From NCBI GenBank assembly GCA_035530195.1, contig DATKVG010000042.1, positions 1 to 16,465 on the forward strand: a DNA stretch of 16,465 nt, read 5' to 3'. This document shows, piece by piece, positions 1-6,860 of this stretch. The position numbers were made by a program, and so were the translations under genes. A model generated the notes under the pieces. That model did no database searches, was not told the DNA's origin, and was given only the letters and a program-made list of their open reading frames with translations. This DNA comes from JAPLKX01 sp035530195. GTDB taxonomy: Bacteria; Hydrogenedentota; Hydrogenedentia; Hydrogenedentales; SLHB01. The first letter of the stretch is position 1; each line of letters opens with the position of its first letter.

Positions 1-78
1 GGCAGGGCTTTTTTGTGGAAGAAAACCAAGATCAAAACATGTCATCCAAAGCCCGCCCCAAAGCCTGTCATCCTGAGC
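1..78 (+). repeat. Direct repeat flanking trpS, upstream copy
   Basis: These 78 bases recur at 1522-1599 with a single mismatch by my alignment (G at 18, A at 1539), so trpS lies between two near-identical direct repeats 1521 bp apart. The first 14 bases are the right half of a terminator-like hairpin (GGCAGGGC then T's) whose left half lies outside the window. The repeat ends inside the GTCATCCTGAGC motif that opens the hairpin element at 67-143. No credible coding potential. Confidence 0.9.
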
Positions 79-143
79 CCTGCCAGCCACTGGCTAAGGC
101 TTTTTTTCATGGCCCTTTATGGCAGGGCGTGAGGATCCCCTCG
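67..143 (+). repeat. Hairpin intergenic element, copy A
   Basis: An imperfect palindrome. The outer arms are ATCCT (70-74) and AGGAT (132-136). The inner arms are GCCCTGCCA (77-85) and TGGCAGGGC (120-128), a perfect 9-bp match. The hairpin spans 67 bp between GTCATCCTGAG at the left and GTGAGGATCCCCTCG at the right. Copies B, C and D (near 1654, 1785 and 1911) share this layout. The interior also contains AGCC/GGCT and a T-tract at 103-109. The GTCATCCTGAG...GAGGATC pattern resembles short dispersed intergenic repeats of many bacteria; the exact family is not known to me. Confidence 0.8.
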
Positions 144-312
144 CTCGGGACCCGTGGCTCCCCAAGAGGCCCTCGGACGGATATCTGCCGTACAAGGGGA
201 CACCCCCACAACGCGAGCTGAAGCTCGGCGGGGGGCGTCCCAGACGGCTGGTTCTGGAAAAGGGGCGCTTTTATCAGGTATCCTTTCTCAATAAACACCC
301 GAAGGAAAAACC

Positions 313-1374
313 ATGGCCAACTCAAAAAAAGAAGTCATTTTATCCGGAATCCGGCCCACGGGCCGGCTGCATTACGGCAATTATTTTGGTGCGCTCCGCC
401 ATTTCATCAATCTTCAGGAGCAGGGCCAGGAGTGTTACTATTTCATCGCCGACTACCACGCCCTCACCACCATCTCCGAACCCGAAGATTTCTACAGACA
501 GACCATCGAGATGCTGCGCACCTACGTGGCGTGCGGGCTCGATCCCAACCGGTCCGTCATCTACCGCCAAAGCGACCTCCCCTGCACCGCCGAACTCACC
601 CTCCTGTTCGGGATGATCACCAATATCGGGTTCCTCGAACGCGGCACCACCTACAAGGACAAGATGACCAAGCTGAACGAAGACAACGACCTCGAGGGCA
701 ACCCCCTATCTTACGGCCTGCTGGGTTACCCCGTCCTGATGGCGGCCGACATCCTGATCGTGCGCGCAGACAAAGTGCCCGTCGGCGACGACCAGCGCCA
801 GCACGTCGAAATGGCCATCGACATCGCCCAGAGGTTCAATCACCGGTTTGGCGAGACACTCAAAGTCCCCGCGGCCACGTCGCGCGAGGCGTTGCGCCTG
901 CCCGGCCTCGATGGCGCCGCAAAAATGGGTAAGACTGAGCACAACACGCTCGACCTGCTCGACGACCCACAGACCGTCCTGAAGAAAATCAAAGGCGTCC
1001 AGACCACCACCGACCCCCTCCCCCTCGACACCGACAGCAACGACCCCGACGCCGTCATCCCCCGCATGCCCACCAGCCTCGGCGTCCTGTACCGGCTACT
1101 GAACCTGCTCGCGCCCGAAGACGTCTACCTCGACTTCCTCGCCAAGTACCGCAGGGGCGAGAAGTTCTACGGCACGCTTAAACCGACCCTCGCGAAATAC
1201 GTGTCCGAGTTCAACGCACCCATCATCGAGCGGTACAACGACCCCGGCAACAACGACGAGTTCATCATCCACTTCCTCCGCGAAAACGCAAAAAAAGTCA
1301 CACCCGTCGCCCTCGATACCGTCGAAGCATGCCGCCAGGCCATGGGCATCGGCCACAGCCTGTATCGAGCCTGA
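313..1374 (+). CDS. trpS: Tryptophanyl-tRNA synthetase
   Basis: A class I aminoacyl-tRNA synthetase that charges tRNA-Trp with tryptophan using ATP in the cytoplasm. The protein has 353 residues, normal for bacterial TrpRS. Visible signatures are RPTGRLHYGNY at residues 14-24 (the HIGH-motif region), ADYHALTT near 46-53, GYPVLMAADILI at 138-149 and VGDDQRQHVE at 157-166. The second ATP-binding motif reads KMGKT (204-208) rather than the usual KMSKS; the first K, the M and the second K are kept. The ATG at 313 is preceded by AAGGA (302-306) at good spacing. The gene stands alone between repeat-rich intergenic regions and ends with TGA at 1372. The family call is secure, because both catalytic motifs and the overall order are present. 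Confidence 0.97.
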   Translation: MANSKKEVILSGIRPTGRLHYGNYFGALRHFINLQEQGQECYYFIADYHALTTISEPEDFYRQTIEMLRTYVACGLDPNRSVIYRQSDLPCTAELTLLFGMITNIGFLERGTTYKDKMTKLNEDNDLEGNPLSYGLLGYPVLMAADILIVRADKVPVGDDQRQHVEMAIDIAQRFNHRFGETLKVPAATSREALRLPGLDGAAKMGKTEHNTLDLLDDPQTVLKKIKGVQTTTDPLPLDTDSNDPDAVIPRMPTSLGVLYRLLNLLAPEDVYLDFLAKYRRGEKFYGTLKPTLAKYVSEFNAPIIERYNDPGNNDEFIIHFLRENAKKVTPVALDTVEACRQAMGIGHSLYRA

Positions 1375-1406
1375 AGCGCTCCAGACATGAACTCATACAG
1401 AGACTG

Positions 1407-1436
1407 ACACGGACTGCAACGTGCAAAAGTCCGTGT
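1407..1436. terminator. Stem-loop after trpS
   Basis: A perfect 9-bp inverted repeat, ACACGGACT (1407-1415) and AGTCCGTGT (1428-1436), with a 12-nt loop, starting 33 nt after the trpS stop. There is no T-tract, so it is a weak candidate for an intrinsic terminator; it could be another dispersed repeat. Part of its right arm and flank, CCGTGTTCGTCCGT (1431-1444), recurs at 2032-2045. Confidence 0.4.
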
Positions 1437-1496
1437 TCGTCCGTACTACTTCGCGCAATCTTTCGCAGAAATTAAAGCCGACCCGGATCAAAGTCT

Positions 1497-1535
1497 GTCA
1501 TCCTGGGCGACCAAGCCCTGTGGCAGGGCTTTTTT
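1497..1535 (+). terminator. Terminator-like hairpin inside a repeat, first
   Basis: GTCATCCTGGG is followed by AGCCCTG (1514-1520), a TGG loop and CAGGGCT (1524-1530), then a run of T's to 1535. This has the form of a Rho-independent terminator and could end trpS transcription about 150 nt past its stop. The same hairpin recurs at 1588-1627, and its right half is present at the window start, so it is also part of a dispersed repeat. Confidence 0.65.
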
Positions 1536-1599
1536 GTGAAAGAAAACCAAGATCAAAACATGTCATCCAAAGCCCGCCCCAAAGCCTGTCATCCTGAGC
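1522..1599 (+). repeat. Direct repeat flanking trpS, downstream copy
   Basis: Second copy of the 78-bp sequence at 1-78, 77 of 78 bases identical by my count. It begins in the right arm of the terminator-like hairpin at 1514-1535 and ends in the GTCATCCTGAGC of the next hairpin. The matched sequence stops being similar after 1599, where this copy continues GAGGAAGCCC and the upstream copy continues CCTGCCAGCC. Confidence 0.9.
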
Positions 1600-1627
1600 G
1601 AGGAAGCCCTGTCGCCAGGGCTTTTTT
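1588..1627 (+). terminator. Terminator-like hairpin inside a repeat, second
   Basis: GTCATCCTGAG followed by AGCCCTG (1605-1611), a TCGC loop and CAGGGCT (1616-1622), then T's to 1627. It has the same 7-bp stem as the hairpin at 1514-1530 but a different loop, and the same downstream GTG plus AGAAAACCAAGATCAAA block (about 1634-1649). The two are tandem members of one short repeat, each able to act as a terminator in the plus direction. Confidence 0.6.
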
Positions 1628-1653
1628 GTGGCAGAAAACCAAGATCAAAGCCT

Positions 1654-1731
1654 GTCATCCTGAGCCCCACCAGCCACCGGCTTTGGGTACTGCGGCGAGG
1701 CGTCTGATGGCGGGGCGTGAGGATCCCCTCG
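1654..1731 (+). repeat. Hairpin intergenic element, copy B
   Basis: Same design as copy A: GTCATCCTGAG at 1654-1664 and GTGAGGATCCCCTCG at 1717-1731. The outer arms ATCCT (1657-1661) and AGGAT (1720-1724) match. The inner arms GCCCCACCA (1664-1672) and TGGCGGGGC (1708-1716) pair with one A-C mismatch. The span is 68 bp. The flank CAGTGGCGTCCC (1740-1751) is shared with copy C. Confidence 0.8.
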
Positions 1732-1872
1732 ATTACAACCAGTGGCGTCCCAAGAGGTCTCGCCAAAAAGTTTTCTTAGGAGGAGCCCCGCCAGCCGCCG
1801 GCTTTGGGTATTTGGGCGAGGCGTCTGATGGCGGGGCGTGAGGATCCCCTCGGTTGCAAGCAGTGGCGTCCC
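1662..1872 (+). repeat. Tandem 121-bp-period repeat (copies B and C)
   Basis: Bases 1662-1751 recur at 1783-1872, offset 121 bp, with about 8 mismatches in 90 by my alignment. The unit covers most of a hairpin element plus its CAGTGGCGTCCC flank. The 31 bp between the copies (1752-1782) are not repeated. This looks like local duplication of the intergenic element. Confidence 0.85.
1785..1852 (+). repeat. Hairpin intergenic element, copy C
   Basis: The inner arms GCCCCGCCA (1785-1793) and TGGCGGGGC (1829-1837) are a perfect 9-bp match. The right outer arm AGGAT (1841-1845) is present, but the left ATCCT is missing, replaced by TTAGGAG, so this copy is 5'-truncated. Relative to copy A the central pair is C-G instead of T-A, a compensatory change. 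Confidence 0.75.
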
Positions 1873-1910
1873 GATCAGTCCTCACCAAGTTCATGCCCGC
1901 AACAATACCA

Positions 1911-1988
1911 AGGGGATTCCCACGTCGCGCTGGGAAAAGGTCAGAGTTGCAGGAACGGCAGTCTGCGGCCAGCGCTCCTCGGAATGAC
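1911..1988 (-). repeat. Hairpin intergenic element, copy D, inverted and divergent
   Basis: Read on the minus strand this runs GTCATTCCGAG (1988-1978) to GTGGGAATCCCC, the same layout as copies A-C. The outer arms are ATTCC/GGAAT (1916-1920 and 1981-1985). The inner arms are GCGCTGG (1927-1933) and CCAGCGC (1969-1975), a perfect 7-bp match. The span is 70 bp. Both arms differ from copies A-C yet still pair. Between 1989 and the start codon at 2120 only repeat remnants are visible (CCGTGTTCGTCCGT at 2032 and AGCTTTTTTTCAT at 2088). Confidence 0.7.
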
Positions 1989-2119
1989 ACCTTCAGGCGC
2001 TTGGGGCGCGGCTCCGCTGCCCTAAGTTTGCCCGTGTTCGTCCGTGCCATCTTCTCGCCTCCAGCCTTTTTTGTGGTAATATTCACTAGCTTTTTTTCAT
2101 TGGGCTGCTGGAGCATGGC

Positions 2120-3811
2120 ATGAAAACGCGCACAATCATTGGCATAGGACTGATCGTTGGGCTGTCAAGCGCGGTTTTGTGGGGCTGCGGCGAGAGCGGA
2201 TCGGCGCCTCGCCCCGAGGCAGAGCCGCTGCCGGTGGCCAAGGAAGTTGGCCAAGTGCCGCTTGCTTCAGCGCCTGCCGATGAAGGAGAGCCGGTCGAGG
2301 GCGATTATGTGGTTATTCGGCTGCGCGCCGAACCCGCTCACCTCAATCCCATTACGGGTACCGACGGGTATGCCATGGACATCTTCGACAATGTTTTTGA
2401 GTCGATGACGGACCGTGACTACACCACGTTTGAGCTGAGACCGCAGATCGCGGAGTCTTGGGAAATCAGCGACGACCACCTCACCTATACGTTCCACCTC
2501 CGCAAGGACGTGAAGTTCTCCGACGGCACCCCTGTGACGGCTCACGACGCCAAGTTCTCATTCGACATTATTAAAGACCCGGCCGTCGATGCCGCCGCGC
2601 TTCGCAACTACTACAACGACGTGCTTTCATGCGAGGCCGTTGACGACTACACCGTCGTGTTCAAGTGCAGCCAGCCCTATTTCAAGCACATTGATTTCCT
2701 GTCCCTGGCCATTCTGCCCAAGCACGTCTACGGTACAGGCGATTTCAATAACCACCCGAACAACCGGGCCCCAATCGGCTCAGGCCCCTACGTCTTCGAG
2801 CGCTGGGATACGGGCAGCCAAGTTGTCCTGACCCGCAATGAAAACTATTGGGGCGAAAAGCCCAAGCTCAAGAAGATTATTTACAAATTCATTACCGACG
2901 ACAATGCGGCCCTGCAGGTACTTGAACGGCAGGATGTTGACGTTATGCTGCCGACGATGACGCCGGAACAGTGGGTCTCCTGCGCCGGCAGACCTGATTT
3001 CCAGGCGAAGTTCAACCTGATCAAAGGCTTTGCCCCGCGGTACAGTTACATCGTCTGGAACCAGCGCCGCCCGCAGTTTGAAGACAAGCGCGTGCGCCGC
3101 GCCATGACGCTGCTGCTGGACCGACCGCTCATCCTCGATACCATCTTCCGTGGGCTCCCTCGCCAAGCGACCGGCATCTTCTACGACGAGATCGAGAACA
3201 ACCCTAATCTCAAGCCGTTGCCGTTCGACCCCAAGGAGGCCAAACGACTGCTGGATGAAGCCGGTTGGATCGACACCGACAACGACGGAATCCGCGACAA
3301 GAACGGAATCCCCTTCACGTTTGAAATGCAGATCTCTTCGGGAATCCGCGAATACGAACAGATGGCCACGGTGTACCAGGAAGAACTCAAGCGGGCCGGG
3401 ATTCAGATGTCGATCCGCCCGTTGGAATGGGCGACATTCACCGATCGGCTGCACACCCGCAACTTCGACGCGGCGCCGCTGTCATGGGCCAGCACGACGG
3501 TCATCAACAACGACCCCTACCAGATCTGGCACTCGAGCCAGATCGAAAAGGGATCGAACTACGGCCGGTTTGTGAATGAGGAGGCCGACAAAATCATCGA
3601 GGCGGGCCGACTCGAGTTCGACCGGGACAAGCGCATCAAGAGGTATTACCGCTTGCAGGAAATAATCCACGAAGAACAGCCTTACACGTTGCTGTTCAAC
3701 GGAGTCAATTTGGTGGCGGTCGACAAGCGGTTCCGTAACGTGCGCCTTTACAAACGCGGTGTGGTGCCGCGCGAGTGGTGGGTGCCGCTCGAACTGCAGA
3801 AATATCATTGA
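2120..3811 (+). CDS. Peptide/nickel-type ABC transporter substrate-binding lipoprotein
   Basis: Family 5 extracellular solute-binding protein (SBP_bac_5; the OppA/DppA/NikA group), which captures oligopeptides or similar ligands in the periplasm and hands them to the permeases encoded next. It has 563 residues. Residues 1-22 form a signal peptide ending in a lipobox, LWGC with Cys23 (Trp at -2 is unusual); Gly at +2 gives no Asp inner-membrane retention signal. A Pro/Glu-rich linker runs to about residue 62, then the fold: LRAEPAHLNP, RPQIAESWEISDD and LTYTFHLRKDVKFSDGTPVT. A DTDNDGIRDKNG loop at 385-396 looks like a calcium-binding loop and is common in one branch of this family. The ATG at 2120 has GGAG (2110-2113) six bases upstream. 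It is the first gene of the operon. The substrate cannot be told from sequence. Confidence 0.95.
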   Translation: MKTRTIIGIGLIVGLSSAVLWGCGESGSAPRPEAEPLPVAKEVGQVPLASAPADEGEPVEGDYVVIRLRAEPAHLNPITGTDGYAMDIFDNVFESMTDRDYTTFELRPQIAESWEISDDHLTYTFHLRKDVKFSDGTPVTAHDAKFSFDIIKDPAVDAAALRNYYNDVLSCEAVDDYTVVFKCSQPYFKHIDFLSLAILPKHVYGTGDFNNHPNNRAPIGSGPYVFERWDTGSQVVLTRNENYWGEKPKLKKIIYKFITDDNAALQVLERQDVDVMLPTMTPEQWVSCAGRPDFQAKFNLIKGFAPRYSYIVWNQRRPQFEDKRVRRAMTLLLDRPLILDTIFRGLPRQATGIFYDEIENNPNLKPLPFDPKEAKRLLDEAGWIDTDNDGIRDKNGIPFTFEMQISSGIREYEQMATVYQEELKRAGIQMSIRPLEWATFTDRLHTRNFDAAPLSWASTTVINNDPYQIWHSSQIEKGSNYGRFVNEEADKIIEAGRLEFDRDKRIKRYYRLQEIIHEEQPYTLLFNGVNLVAVDKRFRNVRLYKRGVVPREWWVPLELQKYH

Positions 3812-3838
3812 CACGGTAAGAGTCCAGATTGCGTATAA

Positions 3839-4834
3839 GTGAAAGCCTACCTGATACGCCGCTTACTGCTGATTGTGCCGACGTTCATCGGTATCAGCCT
3901 GATCACGTTTCTCGTGGTACAACTCGCCCCCGGCAGCCCCGTATACATGAAATTGCGCCAGGCCGAGGGCGGCATGTCTTCCGGCGCCGCCTCGGAAGAA
4001 ATCATCGAGCAGACAAAAAAGCTCTACGGGCTTGATAAGCCGATCCACATCCGTTACGTCATTTGGCTGGAAAAACTGGTGCGGCTGGATTTCGGCAATT
4101 CCTATAAAGACCAGCGGCCCGTCATCACCAAAATCAAAGAAACGCTCCCGGTTACGCTGCAGATCGAGGTGATCGTCATCTTCCTCATCTACCTGATCTC
4201 GATACCGATAGGCGTCTATTCGGCCACGCACCAATATTCCTGGGGCGACCGCGTTACCACCGTGATCCTGTTCATCCTGTACAGCCTGCCCAGTTTTTGG
4301 GTGGCGATGCTGCTGATGCTGTTCTTTGGCGGCGGCCGGTTTCTCAACTGGTTCCCCGTTCACGGCCTCAACTCGTTCGGCGCGGAAAACCTTGCCTGGG
4401 GACCTTGGCTGCTGGACCGGATCTGGCACCTGGTGCTACCGGTGATCTGCCTGACATACGGCGGCCTGGCCGGCCTGTCGCGGTACGCCCGCAGCGGAAT
4501 GATGGAGGTCATCCGTCAGGATTACATCCGCACCGCGCGCGCATACGGGTTCTCCGAAAAGACCGTCATCTGGAAGTACGCCCTGCGCAACAGCCTCATC
4601 CCGATCGTCACGCTGCTAGCCACGCTCCTGCCCGCCCTGATCGCCGGCAGCTTCATCATCGAAAGCATCTTCTCGATCCCCGGCATGGGCCGGCTCGGAT
4701 TCGAGGCCATCCTGTCGCGCGACTATCCGCTCATCATGGGCATCTTGTCGATTTCAGCCCTCCTGACGCTGCTCGGGTTGCTCCTGTCCGACATCCTGTA
4801 CGCGGTCGTCGACCCGAGGATTAAGTTGCGATGA
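3839..4834 (+). CDS. ABC transporter permease, OppB/DppB family
   Basis: Inner-membrane permease that forms half of the translocation channel of the importer. It has 331 residues with six likely membrane segments (about 9-30, 108-128, 140-164, 195-214, 254-276 and 297-320). The N-terminal MKAYLIRRLLLIVPTFIGIS is characteristic of the family. The cytoplasmic EAA loop, which docks on the ATPases, is at about 228-252 (DYIRTARAYGFSEKTVIWKY). The chosen start is GTG at 3839, 27 nt after the binding-protein stop, because it gives the standard family N-terminus; the ribosome site is weak (TAAGAG near 3817). The end overlaps the next gene by 4 nt. Confidence 0.95.
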   Translation: MKAYLIRRLLLIVPTFIGISLITFLVVQLAPGSPVYMKLRQAEGGMSSGAASEEIIEQTKKLYGLDKPIHIRYVIWLEKLVRLDFGNSYKDQRPVITKIKETLPVTLQIEVIVIFLIYLISIPIGVYSATHQYSWGDRVTTVILFILYSLPSFWVAMLLMLFFGGGRFLNWFPVHGLNSFGAENLAWGPWLLDRIWHLVLPVICLTYGGLAGLSRYARSGMMEVIRQDYIRTARAYGFSEKTVIWKYALRNSLIPIVTLLATLLPALIAGSFIIESIFSIPGMGRLGFEAILSRDYPLIMGILSISALLTLLGLLLSDILYAVVDPRIKLR

Positions 4835-5856
4835 CCGAACCCGCCGCCAACAACGTCGCCCCCGCCCCGCGCCGCCGGCAATCCTGGTGGGCGCTGGTGT
4901 GGCGGCAGTTCCGGCGCAACCGGCTCGCAGTTGCCGGGCTGTGCCTGATGCTGGTGCTGTTTTTTGTGGCGATTGCCGCGCCGTTTCTGGCAGGCGAGCG
5001 GCCCATCTACGTCAGGATGGAAGGGCGCGCTTACTGGTTTCCTAACCTGAAGATCTACCCGGAACTGCGCTACTTCGATTTCACCAACTGGCATCCGGCC
5101 GAAGGCGAGTACATCCTGCGCACGCCCGTGCCTCATGCGCCCGAGCGCTCGAATCTGCGCGACCGCCTCGCCCCACCAAGCCGTACCCACATCCTCGGCA
5201 CCGACGATCGCGGCAGGGACGTGCTCAGCCGGATGATCTGGGGCACGCGCATCTCGATGTCCGTCGGGTTTGTGGCGGTGGGCATTGCCGTGGCCATCGG
5301 GATCGTGCTGGGGGCCATTGCGGGCTTTTACGGTGGGCTGCCAGACCTGCTCATTCAGCGCGTGATCGAAGTGGTGATGTGTTTCCCGATGCTTGTCCTG
5401 ATTCTGTCGCTGATTGCGTTCCTGCCCCCCAGCATTTACAACATCATGGTCGTGATCGGCCTCGTTACTTGGACGGATTCGGCCCGCTTATTGCGCGGCG
5501 AGTTCATGCGCCTGCGCGAATCCGATTTCGCAATCGCCGCACGGGCGTCCGGCCTCAGCGACCGCCGGATCATGTTCCGCCACCTGCTGCCCAACGGCGT
5601 ATCCCCCGTGCTTGTCAGCGCCACGTTCGGCGTCGCATCCGCCATCCTCACCGAATCCGCCCTCAGTTTCCTCGGATTCGGCGTGCCGCCACCCACGCCG
5701 AGTTGGGGCGAACTGCTCTCGCAGTCGCAGCGTTACGTTGACAGCGCGTGGTGGCTGGTCATGTTTCCCGGTCTCGCTATCTTCCTCACCGTCACCGCGT
5801 TCAACCTCGTCGGCGAAGGACTGCGTGACGCCATGGACCCGAGGTTGCGCCAATGA
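4831..5856 (+). CDS. ABC transporter permease, OppC/DppC family
   Basis: Second inner-membrane permease, partner of the OppB-type protein. It has 341 residues: a cytoplasmic basic N-terminus, TM1 at about 32-54, then a long periplasmic stretch of about 85 residues (55-140) before the core domain. It includes the family motif LGTDDRGRDVLSR (122-134). Further membrane segments are at about 142-168, 183-222, 258-282 and 309-329. The EAA loop is at about 232-255 (SDFAIAARASGLSDRRIMFR). The periplasmic stretch holds YWFPNLKIYPELRYFDF, a longer loop than in short OppC proteins and reminiscent of YejE-type permeases. The start ATG overlaps the previous stop as ATGA, indicating translational coupling. 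Confidence 0.95.
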   Translation: MTEPAANNVAPAPRRRQSWWALVWRQFRRNRLAVAGLCLMLVLFFVAIAAPFLAGERPIYVRMEGRAYWFPNLKIYPELRYFDFTNWHPAEGEYILRTPVPHAPERSNLRDRLAPPSRTHILGTDDRGRDVLSRMIWGTRISMSVGFVAVGIAVAIGIVLGAIAGFYGGLPDLLIQRVIEVVMCFPMLVLILSLIAFLPPSIYNIMVVIGLVTWTDSARLLRGEFMRLRESDFAIAARASGLSDRRIMFRHLLPNGVSPVLVSATFGVASAILTESALSFLGFGVPPPTPSWGELLSQSQRYVDSAWWLVMFPGLAIFLTVTAFNLVGEGLRDAMDPRLRQ

Positions 5857-6860
5857 ACGACAAGCCACTCAACAATGGCGTCATCCTCAGCATCCGAAAC
5901 CTCAAAACGTATTTCAAAACCGAGGCCGCCGTCGCTCTGGCTGTCGATGACGTATCGTTTGACATCCCCGCGGGCAAAATCGTCGCACTCGTCGGCGAGA
6001 GCGGCTGTGGCAAGAGCGTCACCGCACTCAGCATCATGCGGCTGATCCCAAGCCCGCCCGGCGTGATCGCCGGCGGCCAGATCCTGTTCGACGGCCGGGA
6101 TCTGCTCGGACTGCCCGAGCGCGAGATGCGTGGGTTGCGCGGCAACGCCATTTCGATGATCTTCCAGGAGCCGATGACGTCGCTCAACCCCGTGTTCCGT
6201 GTGGGCGGCCAGATCGCCTCCACAATCCGGCTGCACCGCGGCGTGTCGCGCCACGAAGCGCGCAGCCAGGCCATCCAGTTGCTCGACAAGGTCGGCATCC
6301 CCGCACCCGAGTCGCGCGTCGACGATTATCCCCACCAGATGTCCGGCGGGATGCGCCAGCGCGTCATGATTGCCATGGCGCTCGCCTGCAATCCCAAGAT
6401 TCTGATCGCCGACGAGCCCACCACCGCGCTCGATGTCACCATCCAGGCCCAAATCCTCGATTTGCTGCGAAACCTCCAGGCCGACACCGGCATGTCGATC
6501 CTTCTTATTACGCACGACCTCGGCGTCGTAGCCGAAACCGCCCACCACGTCGCCATCATGTACGCCGGCAAGATCGTCGAAGAAGCGGACGTCGAAGAGT
6601 TGTTCCTGCGCCCCAGGCACCCGTACACCCAGCGCCTGTTCGCGTCGCTCCCGCAACTCCACGACAACCGCGACCGGCTCGAAACCATCCCCGGACAGGT
6701 CCCCGCTGCAACCGAATTCCCCGCCGGCTGCCGCTTCAACCCGCGGTGCCCTCACGCTATGGACGTCTGCCGCGATACCGTGCCGCGTTACATCGAAGTC
6801 GTGCCCGGCCACAAAGTCGCCTGCTGGCTGCACGACGAGCAGGGAAGGGAGGCTCGGTGA
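5853..6860 (+). CDS. ABC transporter ATPase, OppD/DppD family
   Basis: Cytoplasmic ATPase that powers peptide import. It has 335 residues with every nucleotide-binding motif: Walker A GESGCGKS (48-55), Q-loop Gln105, signature MSGGMRQ (163-169), Walker B ILIADE (183-188) and switch His221. The C-terminal oligopeptide-transporter extension has the Cys cluster GCRFNPRCPHAMDVC, which in this family is associated with an iron-sulfur site. It overlaps the permease gene by ATGA and the next ATPase gene by GTGA. It is expected to pair with the next ATPase as a heterodimer; this is inferred from family and operon. Confidence 0.96.
   Translation: MNDKPLNNGVILSIRNLKTYFKTEAAVALAVDDVSFDIPAGKIVALVGESGCGKSVTALSIMRLIPSPPGVIAGGQILFDGRDLLGLPEREMRGLRGNAISMIFQEPMTSLNPVFRVGGQIASTIRLHRGVSRHEARSQAIQLLDKVGIPAPESRVDDYPHQMSGGMRQRVMIAMALACNPKILIADEPTTALDVTIQAQILDLLRNLQADTGMSILLITHDLGVVAETAHHVAIMYAGKIVEEADVEELFLRPRHPYTQRLFASLPQLHDNRDRLETIPGQVPAATEFPAGCRFNPRCPHAMDVCRDTVPRYIEVVPGHKVACWLHDEQGREAR

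Noticed and set aside
1733..2116. 127-codon minus-strand open frame upstream of the binding protein
   Set aside because: It lies across hairpin copies C and D and their flanks, has no recognisable domain, and its composition (Pro/Arg/Ala-rich) follows the repeats rather than a protein.
1..2119. Insertion sequence or composite transposon around trpS
   Set aside because: Repeats are present but there is no transposase frame, no terminal inverted repeats bounding the block and no target-site duplication that I can see.
6746..6856. Longer N-terminus for the OppF-type ATPase from ATG 6746
   Set aside because: The extra 37 residues are Arg-rich shadow of the overlapping upstream gene; the GTG at 6857 has a good ribosome site, GTGA coupling and the family-typical start.
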